Below, one piece after another: positions 12,501 through 21,834 of a stretch of 64,000 bases of DNA. How positions within the stretch are numbered: position 1 is the stretch's first letter; each line of letters begins with the position of its first letter. The stretch covers positions 2,294,001 through 2,358,000 of the forward strand of contig BSYQ01000011.1 in the NCBI GenBank assembly GCA_030272585.1, given 5' to 3'. The position numbers and the translations under genes are program-made. The notes beneath the pieces were generated by a model. The model had not been told where the DNA came from and searched no databases. It saw only the letters and a program-made list of their open reading frames with translations. The DNA comes from Bryopsis sp. KO-2023 (taxonomy: Eukaryota; Chlorophyta; Ulvophyceae; Bryopsidales; Bryopsidaceae).

Positions 12501-15500
12501 AAACGACGGTCCCTTGTTCAATGATTGAAAAAAAACATACATCTCCACAGCCCCCTTCCTCCCCCTCCCCCCCCAAAAAAAATCATCTACTTCATTAAGA
12601 AAGGAAAAAATTCTGAAAAGTTGAAAAAAGTTGATCAAATCAGAATACCATGGGCGGCCTTCCTCTCACACCGGTTCCAGGCCTTCGCCCCCGACCTCTT
12701 CCCCTACAATTTGGATCCACAGGGAAGCCGGCAGAATTGCTGTGAGGGGGGGTGTTTTGGAAGACCCCTTCCCTGGCCATAGCTTCCCGCATCACATGAC
12801 CGGGCCCCAGTCTCTGCGGAACCCGCTGCCCACCTGCCCCTCCACCTCCCCCCTTTTGCTTCTTTGGGGGTCCAAATACAGAAACGTGCCTTTCTTGCTC
12901 CGTCGACTCCATCTGACCAACACGAAAACACACCCATCTTAATTCACACGCTGCTGCTGGTTAGAGGATTGAAATTGTGCATATTATGTTTACAATAATA
13001 TATATAAACACATATACATATGCTGCCCCCCCCCCCCCCAGCCCGAGATATGCCAGGTTTATTCTCCCCACCACACGAAAAAAACATCAATCTGTTGTGC
13101 TTCTTTTCCTTTTTTTTGTCGTGCTTTTTTTCTTTTCTTTTTTTTTTAAATGCATTTGGTGTTTTTGTTGCAGGTATATCACTCACATCTTTGTGTCTTA
13201 ACAAAAAGGCCTCGTCCGTGACCTCCTCCTCACTGGTTCCATCCGATCCATTCTCAGCCACACATTTCACCTGCACAATCAAATCTTTCACGATCTCTTC
13301 ACCAACCCCCCCCCCCCCCCCCCCCTTCAAAAAAAAAAAAAATCGACAAAAATATTGATTCGAGCCAAGCCATCGTTTCTGCAGTGGATGGACCATGAAG
13401 CTTTTCACCCTCCATACAATACCCCCCCCCCCCCCAAAAAAAAAAGTGTTGGGAAAAAGTCACCTAAAACCTGAGCCCATTCTATGGAAACTAGGCTCAC
13501 CTCTTCGGGTACCACTGAGGTGGAGCCATCGGCGACCAACAGAGGTCTCCACGCATCCACCGCTTTTTTACGGAGCCCCAATTCCTCCTTGGAAAGAATA
13601 TCCACCTTAGGGACCATAATGTTTGTTTTCGGGGGCCTTTCAACCACCGCTGTCGCAGGAGCCAGCCCCATGGGTGTAACCATGTCCTCCATTTCGAATT
13701 CCCTCCGTGACCTCTTGGAGTCGATGCGGGCTGTGGGTTTTCGGCTGGTGATGGAGGAAGATTTTTTGTAAGGGCGAGGGGGTGGCTGCTTTTGATGGGA
13801 CTGCGACATCTGAAAAAAAAACAAAAAACGTTTCTCATGGGGAGGGGGGGGGGAGAAGAAGGAAATATCAGCAATTGATCTGCAATCTTGATAAAAACGT
13901 TTTAAATAAAAAAAAAACAAGTATCTTCTTGCCGGAAAACTAAAAAAATACCAGATATTACACCTGTTCTCAAGTCACCTTTTTTCTAGCTTGCAGCAGC
14001 CCCATTATTTTTTTCATCTCTTCGGTCAACACCCCCAAACCCACATGAACTTGGGCACCAAAACACAGCTCCTCCAAATCCACATCGGCAGGCTCCGAGT
14101 TTTTTTTCCCCAATTCCCCCACGTCCCCGTTCGAACGCCCCTCCCCCCTCTCAGAGAACACCTCCTCAGGTTTCAACGCCCCGAATCGCAGTCCGAAAAA
14201 AGGATGTTTCAGCAGCCGATCGGAAGAGAGGTCGGGGAATTGACACCGATCGATTTTGCGTTTGACCTTCTTCAGTTTAATGTTTTCGGTGGCTGGCGGG
14301 GCCGTGGTGGAGGTGGTGAGCACCGACAAACTTCGAGGGGGTTTCGACGATCGGGCGTAACGGTAACGATGGGACTGCAGCTCAAGCAGTCGAAGTTCCA
14401 GCCACCTTCATTAAGGGGTTCACCAAAACCAAAATTATTCAAAAAAAACAACGAACATTTCATGTGGCTTTTCAGTATCTGCAGTAAAGCCGTCAATGGC
14501 TAGATCCCCCCAACCTCTGTTACAAAGTGCTATGTTGGAGTCCAACTCACCGACACTGCCATTCCACATGGCGCCTTCTACCCCACCACTCAGGGCAAAC
14601 CTCATCTTTGGCAGGCCCCGAGCTCGAAACGCCGACACCCGCTTGCCAGGGCTGCCAAACCACCGGCCTATCCAAGCTTTTCAAAAACTTGTCCATTTCC
14701 CCTGGAGTCAAAGGCCCCTGGCCCCTTGTATCCTCAGAATCCGTGTCCGAATAACAACTGTAGCAAGTTTGGTCGATTTCCTCCTCGTCGCCCAAAGGTG
14801 GAGGTAAGGGTGTGTGACCAGGACACAGCAAAAAAGCATTAATCGGGGGGGCTCGATTTTGCTGGGAAAATTCTTCGGCCTCCTCACTGGCAGCCTTCGC
14901 AGGACCTCCGGGATGAAGTAGATAAATTGCTTTCCGGCCTTCGAGCTCTGCATCCTGGATTAGGAAAGGGGAAAAAATAAAAACCGGAAACACAACACAG
15001 TTCGAGAAAAAGTTTGGTCGAAAAACACAAAAATTATATGTCCTTTACGACCGAAACGTGAGAAAGACGATTGTTTCGTGGGGAGAATTTCACACAAAAT
15101 TCTTTTTTTTTCTTATTTCGAAAAAAAAACAATCTCTGGCGGAAGGCCATCGCAATTTTTTTCCATGCAACATATTTGAAAAAGTTAAGGGAAAAAAAGC
15201 CCGGGTTTTTCACATTTGATATTTTGCATGTTCCAATTTTTCGGCTCAGGAGTTATGCTGCATAAATATCGAGCCGGTTTTCACCTGGAGGTCAGTTTTT
15301 CCTTGACGTAGCATTGCTTTGGCTGCCTTATGGACTTTGCTCTTTTGCTGGTTGTACATGACCGCATTTGAGCAGATGAGTTCGAAATCGCTGACAAAAG
15401 ACCCCCATGTCTTATATTCTCTATTTCGAACCTTTTCCCTCATTGTGCTGAAACACATGGGCTGGCTTATGACCTGGAGCGGGGAGGGGGGAGGGCACAC

Positions 15501-16264
15501 ACAGCCAACAGAAATAAATGCTCGTATTAGTAATATATCAATGTCAGGATTTAGTTGGAAGAGCAAGTTGGAATTTTTTTTCGAAATGACCATTTCTTGT
15601 ATATATATATACGCGAAAACTCAATTGGAAATATACCCTGCGGTGAAAGTCGGACACCACAGTAGTGCGCTCAGATTCTGTGGACACTGCAACGTATGAC
15701 TTGGTGATGCATCTTCGTCGAGCGGAAAGAATCACACGGAATCCATGGAAACCAATCACTCCGTGAACCCCCCCAAACAAAAAAAAGAAAATTCAAGATT
15801 TCAACTGCATGGAATTTAGATGGTTTCTTTTGTTCTTGGTGTGAGGGTCAGTATGGAATTGTTGTATCAACTGTGGTTCTGTAGGATACAAACTTTTTGC
15901 CGATTTTTCTTTTTCTTTTTTTCTTTCTGTGGCTTCTTTATCTATTCTTCGTCTGATTATTTACAAAAAACTTTTTTCTTACACTCCTCTCAAATATCGA
16001 AAATATTTTTTTTTTGGAGGAATCGTCAATGGCATCCATAGAATTTCTTTCATGCCTAAATTCCGAAATACAAATACAATACATTGGATTATGAAGGAAA
16101 AAAAAAAATATACGTCTATATAGATATTTACTTTAGAAATTTACCTGCGAATAATTGGGTGCTTCTTTGTCTGTCACAGGGTCGTCAAAGAATCCAGAAG
16201 GGTCGTGCTGCCTTAATCGATTGATGACGTTTTCTAGGACCTTCACAGGGTCGAATGCAGCCAT
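8757..16264 (-). CDS. Bromodomain protein with long low-complexity, Pro/Gly/Arg-rich tail
   Basis: Twelve exons (high to low): 16145-16264, 15285-15473, 14551-14954, 13979-14405, 13501-13809, 13187-13270, 12649-12912, 12054-12374, 10687-10986, 9788-10339, 9081-9471, 8757-8863. Phases agree throughout; about 1155 aa. ATG at 16264, stop at 8757-8759. Exons 1 and 2 form a bromodomain (residues about 6-100): an N-terminal helix, GFFDDPVTDKEAPNYSQ, then STMREKV and the acetyl-lysine-binding asparagine in NAVMYN. It most resembles BRD7/BRD9-type single bromodomains, so acetylated-histone reading in chromatin regulation is expected. Residues about 104-510 are charged with short helices (ELRLLELQSHRYR). 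Residues about 590-606 are RGG-like (GRGRGRRPGTG, GGRRGG). From about 607 onward the protein is Pro-rich, with 12 consecutive prolines. The 13187-13270 exon may start further upstream, because the frame stays open through a poly-G run. An intron precedes the start codon. Confidence 0.85.
9483..9514. repeat. (CA)n microsatellite next to a 3' splice site
   Basis: About 16 CA units. On the minus strand this is a (TG)n tract ending about 11 bases upstream of the acceptor of the bromodomain-gene exon 9081-9471, where a pyrimidine tract would normally be. Confidence 0.9.
10136..10172. repeat. (GGT)n coding microsatellite (polyproline)
   Basis: About 12 GGT units encode a run of 12 prolines on the minus strand inside the bromodomain-gene exon 9788-10339. 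Such a tract is likely to vary in length between strains. Confidence 0.9.
13306..13325. repeat. 20-base poly-C run (poly-G on transcript strand)
   Basis: C20 lies next to an A-run, just upstream of the acceptor of the exon 13187-13270 in transcript orientation. Similar C runs lie at 11898-11914, 13026-13039, 13422-13435 and 41553-41574. On the sense RNA of the bromodomain gene these are G runs able to form G-quadruplexes. Confidence 0.85.
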
Positions 16265-17310
16265 TGTGAAGGCCTGCAAAAAAATAAAAAGAAAAGAAAT
16301 AAATAAAGGAAGAAACCCACTCAACCTTTTAATTCCCTTCATATATTCTTTTGGGAAAACCACTGACTGTTGAACCACCGTGAATCGACGGTACTGGTTC
16401 CAGTGCCGAGGTTTCTGGTCGTAACAGCGAATAGTGTGGAAAACGAACGACAGCTAAAGAAACCGTTTTGGAGAAATGCCGCAGTGATGCATCGCTCGGT
16501 CGACAAAAACCAAACCGAACCAAAAAAAATAACTCAAGAAAGAGAGGATGAACGCCTCTTTATGATTTTGAATGCGACAGACACTCGTGGGGAGGGAAAC
16601 AAAAAACCAGGGCCAAGGGGAAAAAAAGAAACGCAACCGTCCGAAAAAGGGTCTTTTCGTTGGAGTCCCCTGTCCAGTCGCACCCAACCTCACGAACGGT
16701 GCGGAAAATCTACGTTGACGAAGAAACAAGACAGGATGCGTTTTTCACAACTGGACGAACGCCACGCACCATCACGCCACAGGACCGCTCAGTTTTCTGT
16801 TCGTTTTTTTTTTTTCTTTTCTCTGGAGGATTTACGAATCCCCCACCAGAGTGTGACAGGGATGGTGACGGTGCCGGACCGACCGTCCTGCTCACCTTAT
16901 TCTACAGAGGCTTCGGTTAGCGTGTCGTTTTCCTTTTATGCTCTTTGTAATAAGGGGGGGGAAAGGGGCAGAAGCGTGCGTCCAGTTGAGCCTGGCGCCA
17001 AGCGAAGATGCGATTCTTGGCGTCCATGTGGATGGATGTGGGATTTCGATTGCGGTACGACACCAAGCTCCAGGTGGGGTGCCCCCCCCCCAACCTCGAG
17101 TTGTTTTCGCTTTTCTGTAAGTTTGTGAGGGGTTTTGCTCTTCTTTCCCCTTGCGCTGTTCGAAGGAAGCGGAGCGGCAATTGCTTCTAAGTAATTTCTC
17201 TCGGGGCTGGGATTTGTTTTAGGGAGTGAACGACTGGTGTTTTAAGGATTGGGTGAAAAAGGAGGGGACCTGGCGAAACCCCGTGGTCGGCGTGGGGTGT
17301 CGCAGTGGGG
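16265..17310. promoter_or_regulatory. Divergent promoter region, bromodomain gene / ALG5-like gene
   Basis: The two start codons face away from each other about 1 kb apart. On the minus strand an acceptor (poly-T then GCAG) sits 9 bases upstream of the bromodomain-gene ATG, so that gene has a spliced 5' UTR. Long frames cross the stretch (for example 16370-17128), but they show no domain and no splice logic. I see no TATA-like box I would defend. Confidence 0.5.
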
Positions 17311-18420
17311 ATGTTTTGGGGGGTGATGTCGCTAATTGGGATAGCTGGTGCGTTGGGAGCGGCTTATTTCGTTACTCGGAGCTATTGCGATCGTTTGGAG
17401 AGGCAGTGTAGGACCCTCTCCAGGGCTCGCTTTCTGGATCCCTACTCGAACCAAGGCGTCTCCTCGCCGTCCTTGTTTTCGGAGCCCACGAAGTTCTTGT
17501 CCGTCGTTTTCCCTGCGTACGAGGAGGAGGACCGACTGCCGTCGACATTGCAAGAGACGTTCGACTATCTGAGCAGGAGGCGTAGCCAACGGGGCTCGGG
17601 ATTTTCTTTCGAAATAATCGTGGTAGACGATGGGTCGAGGGATGGGACGTCGGCGCGAGCGCTGGAGTTCTCGAAAAAACACGGCACCGATTACGTGAGG
17701 GTCTTGAAACTGGAAAAGAACGTCGGCAAAGGGGCGGCGGTGCGCGAGGGGATGTTGCGCTGTCGGGGGGCGATCTGCCTCTTCGCTGACTCCGACGCCG
17801 CGACGGAGTTTTCCGACATCGAGAAACTTGAGGCACAATTAAGATACGTCGCCGCAAACCAGAGCGAACCCGAAAATGACGAGGACGTCATCGAGGCTCG
17901 ATGGATCGGGGAGGGCCCAGCGTCCAAACGGAAGGAAGCCAGAAACCGGCCGCTCTCCAGGGACATCCACGACTACGACCTGTGCATCGCCTCGAAACTG
18001 GGTGCGGTGTTCGGGTCGCGAGCCCACCTGGAGAAAGCCGCGCTGGCGAGGCGCGCATTCCACCGTAACGTCCTCACTCACGGATTCCATTTTCTCGTCG
18101 CTTTCGTGGTGGGGAAACGGATCAAGGACACGCAGTGCGGGTTCAAGCTTTTCACTCGGTCCACGGCCTCCAAGCTTTTTCCCAATCAAAGGATGAGGCG
18201 GTATTGTTTCGACGTGGAGTTGATCCGCTTGGCGCAAAAGTTTAAGGTGCCCCTGGCGGAGGTTAACGTGAAGTGGACGGAGGTAGCGGGGTCAAAAGTG
18301 AAATTCCACCACATTGCGCAGATGGCCTGGGAATTGGTGTTGATAAAACTGGGGCATGGGATTCTAGACAGATGGGAGCTGAAAGGGGCCGATTGGTTGG
18401 AACACAAGAAGGAAATATAG
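17311..18420 (+). CDS. ALG5: ALG5-like dolichyl-phosphate beta-glucosyltransferase
   Basis: Single exon, 369 aa. The first ATG in frame is at 17311; the frame extends upstream only to a GTG. Product: a GT2-family ER membrane enzyme that transfers glucose from UDP-glucose to dolichyl phosphate, making the donor for the late steps of N-glycan precursor assembly. Evidence: an N-terminal hydrophobic segment (residues about 1-20), then FLSVVFPAYEEEDRLP, the GT-A nucleotide-binding strand EIIVVDDGSRDGT, NVGKGAAVREGML, the metal-site motif FADSDAATEF, and the ALG5-type C-terminal blocks DTQCGFKLF, RYCFDVELI and WTEVAGSKV. Length fits the family (about 320-370 aa). It is one of only two intronless genes in an otherwise intron-rich window. 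The related dolichyl-phosphate mannose synthase is less likely, because it lacks the RRYCFDVELI-type block. Confidence 0.93.
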   Translation: MFWGVMSLIGIAGALGAAYFVTRSYCDRLERQCRTLSRARFLDPYSNQGVSSPSLFSEPTKFLSVVFPAYEEEDRLPSTLQETFDYLSRRRSQRGSGFSFEIIVVDDGSRDGTSARALEFSKKHGTDYVRVLKLEKNVGKGAAVREGMLRCRGAICLFADSDAATEFSDIEKLEAQLRYVAANQSEPENDEDVIEARWIGEGPASKRKEARNRPLSRDIHDYDLCIASKLGAVFGSRAHLEKAALARRAFHRNVLTHGFHFLVAFVVGKRIKDTQCGFKLFTRSTASKLFPNQRMRRYCFDVELIRLAQKFKVPLAEVNVKWTEVAGSKVKFHHIAQMAWELVLIKLGHGILDRWELKGADWLEHKKEI

Positions 18421-19381
18421 GGGGAAGGGGGGGGTATTATCAAAAAAATAGAAAGAAAGAAAAAAAACATTCGATGCTTTAGTAATATTGTTTTTTCAAG
18501 GAGGCAGGGAGGCGGCCAGCTTAGTCAGAAACATAGAGTTTCCTCGATCCATGGAGATTGATTAAACTTGGAGTTCGAGAAGTGGAAAAGTAGCACAGCA
18601 ATGTGCAAAGCACAGTTGCTGCATGAAGGCAAGACGCAACATGGAAATGCACGCACAATGTTTGAAATTTCGCTGGAAAAACCATGGTCGATCAACCAGG
18701 CTTTGCCTATGCTCTCAGATCGACAGTTTTTGACTTGTGGGTGGATCCCATTATCAGAGCATTGGGATTGGGAGGCAGCAGGGTGTTTTTCTTTTTCTCT
18801 TTCTTCTGTGAAGAGGGGTCCTTCATCGGCAGCTTGCTTTTTTTTACTGATGGTGAATGTGAGGCTGCTTTGAAAAAAGATAGAACAAACCATCCTCCAT
18901 GAAAATGATATAGAAATTATGGGTGCACGGCCAAACTTTCAGCATGAAATTTCAAAGAGAGGTCTCCATTGATTTCGATAGACTCTAGGCTTCAAATTTG
19001 GACATTTTTTATGTAGCGCAACATCGATTTTCAGCCAATAGTATTACTTCGAATGCCTGGATTTTTTCGGGTGTATTGATTTCGAGACCCTGTCACGAAT
19101 CGATCAGCAGTCCTCAAACGCTCAATTGGTACAAGCCCTGCTGGTGTCTGTCATGCAAACACCGATCCATGACTTCAAAATAAGACTAAGACTTCAACAC
19201 AAAAACCCACCAGAATCCTAGCCGTTAACTAAAGCACCTTGCCGACAAGGCACCTCGCACCAGAACGATTCCCTCCTGCTTTTTTGCTCTATTCTCGTTC
19301 AAATTGGTTAAAAGCAATGCCCTTCCACGAATCAAAAAAGAAAAAGAAAAAAAATCTGCAAAATTTTGCCTATAGCTTCAA
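18421..19381. other. Spacer between convergent genes
   Basis: 3' flanks of the ALG5-like gene (+) and the oxygenase gene (-). Short frames only, with no domains. Nothing else recognised. Confidence 0.5.
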
Positions 19382-20555
19382 TCAAAAACAAGTTTCATTC
19401 ACACAATATTCGACAGTGAGCTGATATTTTTTCTTGGGAATACAATACTGCTCGATGACCAAGCTTATTCGTTTTTCCCCAAAAACCGAAGCAAAGCCCC
19501 TCACTTTGTGTTCAGAATCCCCCCGAAACTTCACCAACACGTTTTTCACAGGCCAAACCACTGCTGGTTTTTTCCTCAGGACCTTTTCTGCTGTAACCCC
19601 AGGCCAGACCACCAACTCGCCGCCGAGCATGTCTCTTGGAGTGGCTAAATATAGAACGCTGACATCGTGGGGGGTAAACCTGCATCGATTAGTCATACAA
19701 GTGCTTAAAATTAAACAAACAAACAAATATTTATGTATGTACTATGAACAATGAGGCGGAAGAGTTTACAATATGTAAACGTATACTTCTCAAGGTCAGT
19801 ATTTCAGCGTGATATTCCGATTCGTCCAAAATTGTTATTCCATCAAGAAGCTTGACAAATCCTGATATTCGGATTTACATGCCAAAAATAGATAATGAAA
19901 TCCGAGAATTAGACTGTGCTCAAGCTTGCAAGTGTCAGTCAATTGACTGACACTCACATGCAGTATCGGTACTAGTATCGGTACTGGTACCCGTACCGGT
20001 ATCATTGGTATCATTTGTTGTTTTTTTTCAAGTTGGTTTGGGGGGGGGGCAATCTCACCTCAGATTTTCGTCATGATGCCTGGCAACCATCAAATCCCCA
20101 TCCACCGTCGATCCACCAACCACCAGTCTGACCACAACAGCATTGGCATCCTTTTCCAAAACCTTGTTCAAAACAGCAGCCAGACCATCGAAACGAGCAT
20201 CCTGCTCCATCTTGGAAAACCCCTCCCTGTTGAACTTAACCACCCAGCCCTCCGTAGTTTTGGGATAGACATCGGAATCGAGCATGGGCCCGATCCATGG
20301 ATGATTCACGCACGCATGCAATACTTTCTCAAAATCAGTTTGATTGAGGAAATCCGGTTTTATTGTTATGAATGGACCCTGCTTAGTGCATGATGCCAAG
20401 TAGGGTGCCTTTTCGCGGGGAAAAGCAACAAAACAAAGTTTGATGATTATTGCACCAAGGACAAGTCTGACGAATCGGGGGTGAGTGTGAGAAAGTCTGG
20501 TGAGGATCATCCAGCACTTTCTAGCAGTACTCCATGACTGCCTTGAGCTCCACAT
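19382..20555 (-). CDS. 2-oxoglutarate/Fe(II)-dependent oxygenase, membrane-anchored
   Basis: Two exons, 20059-20555 and 19382-19679, joined in phase 2 (264 aa). ATG at 20555. A hydrophobic stretch near residues 29-46 (FVRLVLGAIIIKLCFVAF) follows a basic N-terminus and looks like a signal anchor, as in ER/Golgi prolyl-4-hydroxylase-type enzymes. The double-stranded beta-helix core carries the iron triad H160-x-D162 (ARHHDENL) and H223 (GDSEHKV). Arg236 (KRISLVIEQY) is placed to bind 2-oxoglutarate. GGELVVWPG matches the strand between the two halves. The intron falls just after HxD. The substrate cannot be told: prolyl or another hydroxylase is possible. A second frame ending at 19382 closes with two cysteines (EYCVNETC) that may form a disulfide. 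Confidence 0.75.
19931..20013. repeat. 24-bp perfect palindrome and adjoining CGGTAC array
   Basis: AGTGTCAGTCAA is followed directly by its reverse complement (19931-19954). About 10 bases on, TATCGGTACT-type words repeat on both strands up to 20013. The array resembles the CGGTACG interior of the element at 55975, but no terminal repeats or target duplication are visible. It lies in the intron of the oxygenase gene. Confidence 0.6.
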
Positions 20556-21406
20556 TGTCAAAACTCAAGGATCTGAAAGAAAAAAAACAGAAATTTAGTT
20601 TTTCCCCCTCTGGTGAACAAGATGCACCGTTGCTTCCCAAAGCACCCCCAAACTCCAATTAAAATAAAACTTATGATGTCCAAATTCGCTAAAAGCGCTG
20701 CAAGCAGGGTGATCACGTGCCATAGCCAAAGATCGAGGATTTGAGCGAACTGGATCTACGAAACCCACCAAAACGATGGAAACTCAGCGAATGGCATTCT
20801 ATGCGATCGAGGCTGCTTCACCGTCTTCCGCCACCCATACGGAACGGGGCAAACGAAAAAGCGTCCAAGTAAGCATTATGACCCACAGGACGTATGTTGC
20901 TAGCTGTTCCTGGTAGCTCTGAGTTGACTGTGAAAGGACTGAAAGCTTTCGATGTTGTTTTTCTGCTTTTGGGCCTCCGTACTGTGGATCCACATCATTT
21001 GAGAACTCGAGTTCTCAAATGCACCACTGCAAGACGACGCTGCGCATTCAGTTGTTCTCGACCTGGTTTGGTGAGTTTTTGAGGTTTGGTGCTTTTAAAA
21101 CACTTTCAACAGTTGAACCATCAGGTTGATCACAGACTATTGCCGGGGGGGTTCACACCCACAGCGAGCTCTTCATGAGATTGCCACTCCAGTGCTGCGA
21201 AGGGTTCTCCTCGATTTTGTCGATTTCGTCGATAAACACGATTCCATCCCACTCCACCGCTCCTTATTGCATATCGACTTCTTGCGGCAATAAAATAATA
21301 ATAATAATAGGGCAACATTTTGCCCTCATTTCAAGAGGGCGGGCTTCGGAAATAGTTGTTTTTCGTTTTTCTTGCCGCGTTGTCATTTTTGAGTGTTCGA
21401 ATTTAT
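20556..21406. other. Spacer with possible gene fragments
   Basis: Upstream region of the oxygenase gene. On the minus strand a frame at 20799-20993 encodes a Gln/Ser-rich stretch, then a hydrophobic segment (YVLWVIMLTWTLF) and a short tail. It could be a terminal exon of a tail-anchored protein, but I found no partner exon. An AAA+-like exon lies at 21163-21262 (separate entry). Confidence 0.35.
21163..21262 (-). pseudogene. Orphan AAA+ ATPase (HslU/ClpX-like) Walker B exon
   Basis: A plausible splice-bounded exon (acceptor AAG, donor GTGGGT) reads AVEWDGIVFIDEIDKI, matching the Walker B region of HslU/ClpX unfoldases, followed by ENPSQHWSGNLMKSSL. The residues after Walker B diverge from either family. 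No Walker A, sensor or C-terminal exons were found within several kb, so this is probably a gene relic or a small-exon gene broken by the element at 21415. Both readings are inference. Confidence 0.35.
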
Positions 21407-21414
21407 GTTGGATG

Positions 21415-21826
21415 CAGTCATGGGCTGCACAGGACAGACCCCTGTCCTGTGCATCGCACAGGACAGGGTTCTGTGCAGGTTCTGTGCACCCTGTGCTGTC
21501 CTGTCCTGTGCAGCGGAATTGCACAGGCCAGGACAGAACAGACTGTCTGTTCTGTGCACAGGGTCAGACCTGTGCTGCACAGGTGCACAGACTTGCACAG
21601 CACAGCACAGAACTGCACAGAATCTGCACAGAACTGCACAGAATCTGCACAGATTTTGCACAGAATCTGCACAGAACTGCACAGAAACTGCACAGATTTT
21701 GCACAGACCCTGTCTGTGCTGTGCTGTACAGGTCTGTGCACCTGTGCAGCACAGGTCTGACCCTGTGCACAGAACAGACAGTCTGTTCTGTCCTGTCCTG
21801 TGCACAGAGGTCTCAGCCCATGTCTG
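21415..21826. mobile_element. Non-autonomous hAT-like element 1 (TGCACAG array)
   Basis: 412 bp. Ends are CAGTCATGGGCTG at the left and, as reverse complement, CAGACATGGGCTG at the right. It is flanked by the 8-bp direct repeat GTTGGATG (21407-21414 and 21827-21834), the duplication length of hAT transposons. The interior is almost wholly TGCACAG/CTGTGCA words. Two arms of about 75 bp (about 21536-21612 and 21710-21790) are near-perfect inverted copies, around a direct array of TGCACAGAAyC-type units (about 21613-21705). No coding capacity; an autonomous relative must supply transposase. Confidence 0.85.
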
Positions 21827-21834
21827 GTTGGATG

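Noticed and set aside
15544-15780. Possible extra exon of the bromodomain gene
   Set aside because: Exons 1 and 2 already join in phase and give a continuous bromodomain without it.
16370-17128. 252-codon plus-strand frame between divergent genes
   Set aside because: No domain, low-complexity composition, and it lies across the two promoters. Likely a chance frame.
20799-20993. Tail-anchored SNARE-like protein
   Set aside because: One hydrophobic segment and a Gln-rich helix are not enough. No SNARE layer residues or partner exons were found.
21415-21826. CRISPR-like array because of regular TGCACAG repeats
   Set aside because: Units are in both orientations, have no unique spacers of constant length, and lie in a eukaryotic transposon with its own ends.
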